DNA of 36,121 nt, from the NCBI GenBank assembly GCA_016787065.1, contig JAEUVD010000043.1:1-36121 (forward strand), written 5' to 3'. A program made the translations under genes and the position numbers. Below the pieces are notes generated by a model, which saw nothing but the letters and a program-made list of their open reading frames with translations, did not search any database and had not been told where the DNA came from. The DNA is from Chitinophagaceae bacterium (GTDB lineage Bacteria > Bacteroidota > Bacteroidia > Chitinophagales > Chitinophagaceae). The stretch's first letter is position 1; each line of letters begins with the position of its first letter. Of this stretch, positions 30,626-36,121 are shown one piece after another.

Positions 30626-33577
30626 TTGATCATACTATGCTATTTTACCTTCCTTGTGCAGCACGCTCAGGCTAAAAATTATTTACTTCGTTCCTTCACA
30701 AACAATAACGGGCTACCTTCGGCATCGGCCGGCTATTTATATCAAGATTCATCCGGGTTTTTCTGGCAATGTTGCTTTGGTGGAATTGTTCGATTTGATG
30801 GAACTAGCTTTAAAACCTTTGATAATAGTAACGGGTTAGCAAATTATGAAGTAAAACATATTTTTGAAGAACGTAAAAATCAATTCTGGGTTTGTAACGC
30901 ATTCAATCTTTTTTCATTCGATGGCAACACATTTAAACCGCAACACACGAACCTCAACAAGGCAATTACTTTTGACAAGTTAGTAAAACTTCCTAATCGT
31001 CAAATTTGGTTACAAACCAATGAAGGATGTTTTTTAAAAAAGAATGATTCAACCTTTGTACGATTTGTAATTGGTTCAATTTCCTCTGAAAAAATTACCG
31101 ATTTCCATGTATTAAAAAATCATGGCATACTCATTTTTAGTCATGGAGAAAGAAAAATCTATCTACTAAATACAACCAAGCCGCAGACAATTAACTTAGA
31201 ACCCTCCGAATTGGTTACAGGGTTTTACAACATAGATTCAACATGTTATATTGCCACGAATAAGCGTTTCATCAACTTCCTTCCATCGAAAAATACCATT
31301 TCACTACCAAGTACCTTCAATGCAGCAAACAGATTAACGTCTATTTTTAAAGATCCTTTGAACCATATCTGGTTTACCGATTCTTCATATCATTTGTGGT
31401 TTACGGATGGTAAATCTGTTAGTTCGTTTGCCAAAAAATATGACATTCCAAAACTTGATTACCCTCAGTATATCATCGATAGAAATGGAAATATTGTTAT
31501 TGGTCATATTCATGGAATGCTTGTATTTAGGGAAAGCTTGTATGAAGAAATAACTGATCCGGATTTTAGTAAACCTGATGCCTTAACCTATACTACTTCA
31601 ATGTGGAATACCGATACGCTCTGTATGGGTATTAGAAGAAACAGTTTTCAATTATTAACCGACAATCAGTATTTTACCTACGCTGTAGACACAAAAGATA
31701 TTCTTCCTGATAACGTTCGAAGAAACACGCGTATTTTCAATACAAAAACTCCCAATCGCAAAGTAATTTATATTAGTCGTAAAGGTCCATTCTACCTTCA
31801 GAACAATAGTTTAATTCCATTTACAACCGCTAAGATTCCATTTGAAAAAGGTTTTATTGGTTGTGCCTATAACAAAGAAACAGATCAATTTTATTGTGGA
31901 AGAAAAGGTTTAATTTATAGAATATCAAAGAATGATGTTGATTCTTTTTCGTTAGAAAACATTGAGAAATCGCTCATACCACATAATTATCAAATACTGC
32001 CCGACGGGAATGTTTATTTCCAAGCAACACATAAATATTGGTTTCGCCTAAGAAACGATTCTTTGGAGATGGTAACTGATTTACTACATCTTAATAAAAA
32101 AGATGCCACGATTTTTCTACACAATAATTCGTTATGGGTTTTATTACATGGCATCGAGCTACGAGAGTATAGTATTAGTACGAACGGATTTTCTTTACAA
32201 CGAACAATAACCAAGTCGAACGGCCTACTCGATGCGAATGCAAATGATATTGTATTTGATGAATTAAATAATCTTTGGATCAACGCCTTCTCGGGTTTGT
32301 ATTTCCTTAAACTGTCTAAACAAGGTAGTAACTCCAATTACTATTCAAAAAAAATACCCTTGCAATTAAATGAAGATAATTCTCCGATCATTGATCATAT
32401 ATCCTATTCTAATAATCGGCTGTATGCGTTTGCAAGAGGAGGTCTATTAGTAATTCATACAAATAATGCTCTCTTTGAAACAAAACCAATTCAAACGTAT
32501 TTTAAACAAATTCATTTTAATGGTAGCAAGCTGGAAGATTTACTTCGATCAAAAAAGGCTGTGCTAACAGGTAATGGATATGAATTATCGTATCAAAACA
32601 ACACGGCTACTTTTGAATTAGCAACTATTTATTATGGTTTCGATGATGCTATTCAATATCAGTACCAATTACTGGGACATTCCTTAGCATGGAAAAATTT
32701 ATTAAATGGAAATGCTATTACGTATAACAATTTAAGCAATGGGAATTATACCTTAGTAGTACGGTCGGTGAATCAGTTAAATAATAGTTCCTATAGTGAA
32801 ACAGCTTTCCGTTTTCGTATAGAACCTCCTTTTTATAAAACATGGTGGTTCTCGTTATTCGCGGCACTTGGAACCGCCGGTTTGATCATTTTTATGATAC
32901 GACAACGTGATTTACGGAAAACAAAAGAAAATAAAATTGCCATACAACTTAGCGAACTCAAGTTAGAAGCCTTGCAAAGTCAAATGAACCCGCATTTTAT
33001 CTTCAACGCGCTCAATTCAATTCAAAATTATATACTTCAAAACAATCAAATTGATGCAGCAAGGTATCTTTCTAAATTCTCTAAACTAATTCGTAAAACA
33101 CTCGATAATTCACATCATCAAGTAATTCCTTTAGAAGAAATTATTGCTGCCTTAGGTATGTATTTAGAGCTGGAGGCTTTTCGTTTTAATCATGAATTTA
33201 GTTATGAAATAAAACTCGACGACAGTAATGATCAAATATTTCACCTTGAATTACCTCCAATGCTTTTTCAACCATTTGTAGAAAATTCTATTATTCATGG
33301 CTTAATGCCAAAAGACGGAGAGAAAAAACTATTGATTCATATTTATATCAAACAACATAATCTCTATTGCATTATTGATGACAATGGAGTTGGTCGAAAA
33401 AATAATACACGAACGGATGGACATATTAGTCGCGGACAAAAATTAATTGAAGGCATGTTAGAATCTATGCGTCAATTAAGAATGACAGCGCCTTCTATTC
33501 ACATAAACGATAAAATAAACCAACAGGGCGTTTCCGAAGGAACAACCGTTGAAATAATTATACCACTTGAAAATTAA
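30626..33577 (+). CDS. Sensor histidine kinase with Reg_prop propeller and Y_Y_Y domain (LytS/YpdA type)
   Basis: 983 residues from TTG at 30626. A signal peptide ends near HAQA. A periplasmic Reg_prop beta-propeller follows (GLPSASAGYLYQDSSGFFW, then GGIVRFDGTSFKTF and similar repeats to about residue 620). Then comes a Y_Y_Y domain ending FRFRIEPPFYKTWW, and a membrane helix near 740-760. The kinase part has QSQMNPHFIFNALNSIQNY with the phospho-accepting His near residue 790, and an ATPase N-box FVENSIIHG near 885 with DDNGVGR further on. The start is unsure: no ATG exists before the propeller, and ATT at 30614 would restore a lysine before the signal core. It is followed after 4 bases by its LytTR regulator. 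The signal sensed is unknown. Confidence 0.9.
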   Translation: MIILCYFTFLVQHAQAKNYLLRSFTNNNGLPSASAGYLYQDSSGFFWQCCFGGIVRFDGTSFKTFDNSNGLANYEVKHIFEERKNQFWVCNAFNLFSFDGNTFKPQHTNLNKAITFDKLVKLPNRQIWLQTNEGCFLKKNDSTFVRFVIGSISSEKITDFHVLKNHGILIFSHGERKIYLLNTTKPQTINLEPSELVTGFYNIDSTCYIATNKRFINFLPSKNTISLPSTFNAANRLTSIFKDPLNHIWFTDSSYHLWFTDGKSVSSFAKKYDIPKLDYPQYIIDRNGNIVIGHIHGMLVFRESLYEEITDPDFSKPDALTYTTSMWNTDTLCMGIRRNSFQLLTDNQYFTYAVDTKDILPDNVRRNTRIFNTKTPNRKVIYISRKGPFYLQNNSLIPFTTAKIPFEKGFIGCAYNKETDQFYCGRKGLIYRISKNDVDSFSLENIEKSLIPHNYQILPDGNVYFQATHKYWFRLRNDSLEMVTDLLHLNKKDATIFLHNNSLWVLLHGIELREYSISTNGFSLQRTITKSNGLLDANANDIVFDELNNLWINAFSGLYFLKLSKQGSNSNYYSKKIPLQLNEDNSPIIDHISYSNNRLYAFARGGLLVIHTNNALFETKPIQTYFKQIHFNGSKLEDLLRSKKAVLTGNGYELSYQNNTATFELATIYYGFDDAIQYQYQLLGHSLAWKNLLNGNAITYNNLSNGNYTLVVRSVNQLNNSSYSETAFRFRIEPPFYKTWWFSLFAALGTAGLIIFMIRQRDLRKTKENKIAIQLSELKLEALQSQMNPHFIFNALNSIQNYILQNNQIDAARYLSKFSKLIRKTLDNSHHQVIPLEEIIAALGMYLELEAFRFNHEFSYEIKLDDSNDQIFHLELPPMLFQPFVENSIIHGLMPKDGEKKLLIHIYIKQHNLYCIIDDNGVGRKNNTRTDGHISRGQKLIEGMLESMRQLRMTAPSIHINDKINQQGVSEGTTVEIIIPLEN

Positions 33578-33581
33578 TCGT

Positions 33582-34349
33582 ATGAATGCAATTATAATTG
33601 ATGATGAAGCAAATAGCCGTAGTACGCTACACTTATTACTTCAAAAGTTATGTCCTCAGGTTCAAATTCTTGCCCAAGCAAGTAATGCAAAAGAAGGAAT
33701 TGCATTAATTGAATCAATAAAACCGGATTTGATATTTTTGGATATAGAAATGCCGGATAAAAACGGATTTGAATTACTTGCGGAGATTCAGCAACCTTCC
33801 TTTGAAATTATTTTTACAACAGCTTATCATGAGTATGCTGTAAAGGCGTTTCGTTTTTCGGCCATTGATTTTCTATTAAAACCAATTGATCCGGATGAAT
33901 TAATAGCGGCTATTCAAAAAGTGGAATTAAAGAACAAACCGCAATCAGGAAGTCCGCAAATAGAAATGTTGCAACAATTGTGGCATCAATTTCAATCGAA
34001 TCAGAAACCACTACCTTCTCAACGGTTAGCGCTTTCAAATCAAGATGGTGTTCATATTGTGGATATTAAAGACATCGTATGGTGTGAAGCTTTAGGCAGT
34101 TATACTAAATTTCATTTGTTGAATAAAACGAATATACTTGTTTCCAAAATTATCAAAGAGTATGAAGAAATTCTGTCTGAGTTCGGTTTTATCCGAGTGC
34201 ACAATACCTATTTGGTAAATAGCAATTATATAATAAAGTACATAAAAGGAGATGGAGGTCAACTCATCATGTCGGATGGCAGTGAGATAGAAGTAAGTCG
34301 AAGAAAAAAAGAAGAAGTGCTGAGTGTTTTAAATCGCATATTGAAATAA
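33582..34349 (+). CDS. LytTR-family response regulator
   Basis: 255 residues from ATG at 33582; a TTG at 33567 inside the kinase gene is rejected. The receiver domain has the acidic pair in IIIDDEANS (near residues 7-8), the phospho-accepting Asp near residue 54 (FLDIEMPDKNGFELL), the Thr of TTAYHEYA, and the Lys of LLKPID. A Gln-rich linker leads to a LytTR DNA-binding domain from about residue 150, with DIKDIVWCEALGSYTKFHL, FIRVHNTYLVNSNYI and EVSRRKK, the usual order of this family. It pairs with the kinase just upstream (4-base gap). Targets cannot be read from the sequence. Confidence 0.96.
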   Translation: MNAIIIDDEANSRSTLHLLLQKLCPQVQILAQASNAKEGIALIESIKPDLIFLDIEMPDKNGFELLAEIQQPSFEIIFTTAYHEYAVKAFRFSAIDFLLKPIDPDELIAAIQKVELKNKPQSGSPQIEMLQQLWHQFQSNQKPLPSQRLALSNQDGVHIVDIKDIVWCEALGSYTKFHLLNKTNILVSKIIKEYEEILSEFGFIRVHNTYLVNSNYIIKYIKGDGGQLIMSDGSEIEVSRRKKEEVLSVLNRILK

Positions 34350-34386
34350 CCCTTTGATGTTACTTCTACTAATTTAGGATGACATT

Positions 34387-35010
34387 CTATTGTTGTCTAT
34401 CGCGATATAACACTACAAACTCTACCCTTCTGTTTTTAGCCCGTCCTTCAGGCGTTTCATTGGTGTCGATTGGATATTTTGGGCCTAATCCCCACGATTT
34501 TAATCGACCAATACCAATGCCATTAAATTGAAGATATGTTTTAATTGCATTTGCTCTTTCCTTAGATAAGGCCATATTAAATTTCGGATCACCATGATTA
34601 TCGGTATGACCTGTGATAAGAATATTCGTTTTTCGGTATTTCTTTAGCAAATAAGTAAATCGATCCAAGGGGTCTTTATAATTAGAAGATGGTAAGGTTG
34701 ACCGATTATCGTACACAATATTATTTGGAAATAATACCTTAATACTATCCTCAACTAGTTTCACTTCAGCATCTTCTAACACATCTTTCAATTCATTATA
34801 TGCCTTATTTATATATTCTTTTTTAGAAACCGGCTCCGCGTAAACCTTAGGTTCAGGTGGAGGCAATTTAATTTCAGGTTTTTGAGGTTTTTTTCGAGTT
34901 GGGCCTTCATATAAATAGCACGACGACAAATTAATGGTCAGAAATGAAACAATGAAAAGTAATAGTATGGTTCTTACCTTCCTTCCTTCTTTATAATAGT
35001 GTTTTATCAT
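34387..35010 (-). CDS. OmpA-domain lipoprotein
   Basis: 207 residues from ATG at 35008-35010; the TTG at 35028 lies in front of the promoter -7 element and is rejected. The signal peptide ends in the lipobox LSSC, Cys near residue 31. A Pro/Lys-rich stretch (RKKPQKPEIKLPPPEP) probably spans the periplasm, then an OmpA-C domain: LITGHTDNHGDPKFNMALS with the Asp and Arg (SKERANAI) that hold the peptidoglycan diaminopimelate, and a final GRAKNRRVEFVV. It probably anchors the outer membrane to the cell wall. It has its own promoter inside the end of the korA gene, despite the same strand. Confidence 0.9.
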   Translation of the reverse strand: MIKHYYKEGRKVRTILLLFIVSFLTINLSSCYLYEGPTRKKPQKPEIKLPPPEPKVYAEPVSKKEYINKAYNELKDVLEDAEVKLVEDSIKVLFPNNIVYDNRSTLPSSNYKDPLDRFTYLLKKYRKTNILITGHTDNHGDPKFNMALSKERANAIKTYLQFNGIGIGRLKSWGLGPKYPIDTNETPEGRAKNRRVEFVVLYRDRQQ

Positions 35011-35016
35011 ATTAAA

Positions 35017-35048
35017 CAAATATATCAATTATTTTAACTTTCCTCCAA
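35017..35048 (-). promoter_or_regulatory. Promoter of the OmpA-domain lipoprotein gene
   Basis: On the minus strand TTG (35046-35048), a 21-base spacer and TATATTTG (35017-35024). The -33 part lies inside the end of the upstream korA frame. Only 6 bases separate the -7 element from the ATG, so the leader is very short. Confidence 0.6.
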
Positions 35049-36121
35049 ATGGCTCTTGATAAATGTATATAATTCTGATTGGGTAATCGGTGTTCCCTTT
35101 ATTTTATGATATCCAATAGCATCCACAAAGAGTTCTGATTTAATTACTTTTATCAATTGGCCATTATTCAACTCTGGAATTATAACCTTGTTGTACCGTT
35201 GCAAGATGCTTGCCAAATTTGCCGGGAAAGGTCGTATGTAGCGTAAATGGGCATGAGCAATTTGATGCCCTTCTTGAATTAATTGATTCACCACAGTAGT
35301 AATTACACCGTGGGTGCTCCCCCAACCTAATACTAAAATATCGCCTTCTTCTTTTCCCAAATGAATTTCCTGTTCTGGAATATTCAATGAAACCCGATCC
35401 ACCTTAGCTTGTCGTGTTTTAACCATGTGCTCATGATTCTCCGGATCATAGCTGATATTTCCGGTAATATCCTGTTTTTCCAATCCACCGATGCGATGTT
35501 CCAACGAAGGTGTACCCGGAATAACCCAAGGGCGCACCAAAAAATCATTCCTAGTGTAGGGCAACAAAATTTGTTCATCATCGTCAAGTTCTTTTTTGAA
35601 TCGAACCGGTATGGATGGAATTTCATTTACATCAGGGAATCGCCAAGGTTCAGAGCCATTAGCTATATAGCCATCGCTCAGTAAAATTACCGGAGTCATA
35701 TGTTGTATGGCTATACGGCAGGCTTCGATGGCAGCATAAAAGCAGTCTGTTGCCGATGAAGCCGATACAATGGGCATCGGACATTCGCCATTTCTTCCAT
35801 AGTAAGCTTGGAGTAAATCACTTTGCTCTGTTTTAGTAGGTAAACCGGTTGATGGCCCACCCCGTTGAATATCTACAATTACCAAGGGTATTTCTAACAT
35901 AACTGCTAAACCCATGGCTTCTGTTTTCAACGCCATACCGGGTCCGGATGTTGTAGTTAAACCTAAAGAACCTCCGTAAGAAGCACCTATGGCTGAAGTG
36001 ATGGCTGCAATTTCGTCTTCTGCTTGATAGGTAATAATTCCGAACTCCTTGTATTTACTAAGTTCGTGTAGGATGTCGGAAGCTGGTGTAATTGGATAAG
36101 ATCCCAAGAATAGCGGCAATC
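35034..36121 (-). CDS. korA: 2-oxoacid:ferredoxin oxidoreductase alpha subunit, C-terminal part (cut by window edge)
   Basis: The frame continues past the right edge; about 362 residues are visible. The visible part is the alpha portion: FLGSYPITPASDILHELSKY, then EDEIAAITSAIGASYGG and TSGPGMALKTEAMGLAV, with the GGPSTGLPTKTEQSDL loop typical of 2-oxoglutarate-type KorA. The end (VLGWGSTHGVI, then AHAHLRYIRPFPAN) is the C-terminal swivel domain. In Bacteroidota this subunit is usually about 610-620 residues because a gamma domain precedes it. The enzyme decarboxylates 2-oxoglutarate and reduces ferredoxin. No korB follows; the OmpA-domain gene does. A pyruvate or branched-chain relative is less likely. 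Confidence 0.9.
   Translation of the reverse strand, partial: LPLFLGSYPITPASDILHELSKYKEFGIITYQAEDEIAAITSAIGASYGGSLGLTTTSGPGMALKTEAMGLAVMLEIPLVIVDIQRGGPSTGLPTKTEQSDLLQAYYGRNGECPMPIVSASSATDCFYAAIEACRIAIQHMTPVILLSDGYIANGSEPWRFPDVNEIPSIPVRFKKELDDDEQILLPYTRNDFLVRPWVIPGTPSLEHRIGGLEKQDITGNISYDPENHEHMVKTRQAKVDRVSLNIPEQEIHLGKEEGDILVLGWGSTHGVITTVVNQLIQEGHQIAHAHLRYIRPFPANLASILQRYNKVIIPELNNGQLIKVIKSELFVDAIGYHKIKGTPITQSELYTFIKSHLEES

Noticed and set aside
1..36121. CRISPR arrays, insertion sequences, tRNA or rRNA genes, phage or defence islands
   Set aside because: No regularly spaced repeats, transposase motifs, cloverleaf-like segments or defence-type proteins were seen; gene content is almost wholly chromosomal housekeeping.

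Overview
The window is a low-GC (AT-rich) piece of chromosome from a member of the Bacteroidota, probably close to the Flavobacteriales or Cytophagales; I cannot place it more precisely. The evidence is a type IX secretion (T9SS) C-terminal sorting domain, several lipoproteins, a fused SecDF, glutamine synthetase type III, a DUF4270 lipoprotein next to glmS, a Reg_prop/Y_Y_Y sensor kinase with a LytTR regulator, and many promoters of the Bacteroidota type (TTG or TTTG, about 19-20 bases, then TAnnTTTG). Shine-Dalgarno sequences are not evident. I see no rRNA, tRNA, CRISPR array, insertion sequence, phage gene or plasmid gene.

Layout. 1-3295 (minus): an operon of a DUF58 protein, a secreted prolyl oligopeptidase and an M28-type peptidase cut by the left edge. 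3379-6844 (plus): a small lipoprotein, a T9SS cargo protein, then an operon of a TPR membrane protein, ribH and a LutA-like Fe-S protein. 6937-8344 (minus): a small hypothetical protein, a small membrane protein and the peptidoglycan glycosyltransferase mtgA. 8473-9767 (plus): two overlapping lipoproteins with LVIVD-like repeats. 9770-10369 (minus): a DUF975 membrane protein. 10532-14805 (plus): glutamine synthetase III, CoA-transferase subunit B, IF-3, an RRM RNA-binding protein and a small secreted His/Arg-rich protein. 14892-18963 (minus): an operon of a half-length glycogen-synthase-like protein, DUF4270 and glmS. 19070-23155 (plus): panC and secDF. 23379-26372 (minus): purL and an outer-membrane-type protein. 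26982-30320 (plus): a B12-dependent ribonucleotide reductase behind a gene-free region of about 600 bases. 30498-34349 (plus): a 30-residue membrane microprotein, the sensor kinase and its regulator. 34387-36121 (minus): an OmpA-domain lipoprotein and the C-terminal part of a 2-oxoacid:ferredoxin oxidoreductase alpha subunit.

Most genes are housekeeping: nitrogen assimilation, cofactor synthesis (riboflavin, pantothenate), purines, deoxynucleotides, amino sugars, protein export, translation initiation and cell wall. I found no convincing new multi-gene system. The more unusual points are infC apart from its usual ribosomal-protein partners and paired with an RRM gene, a glycogen-synthase-like protein lacking the usual substrate loop and C-terminal half, a His/Arg-rich secreted peptide, a 30-residue membrane ORF beside a sensor kinase whose start codon is unclear, a decayed coding stretch after secDF, and a motif-rich leader upstream of the ribonucleotide reductase. 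Several start codons were moved downstream because the longest frame opened with a TTG or GTG lying inside a promoter -7 element.
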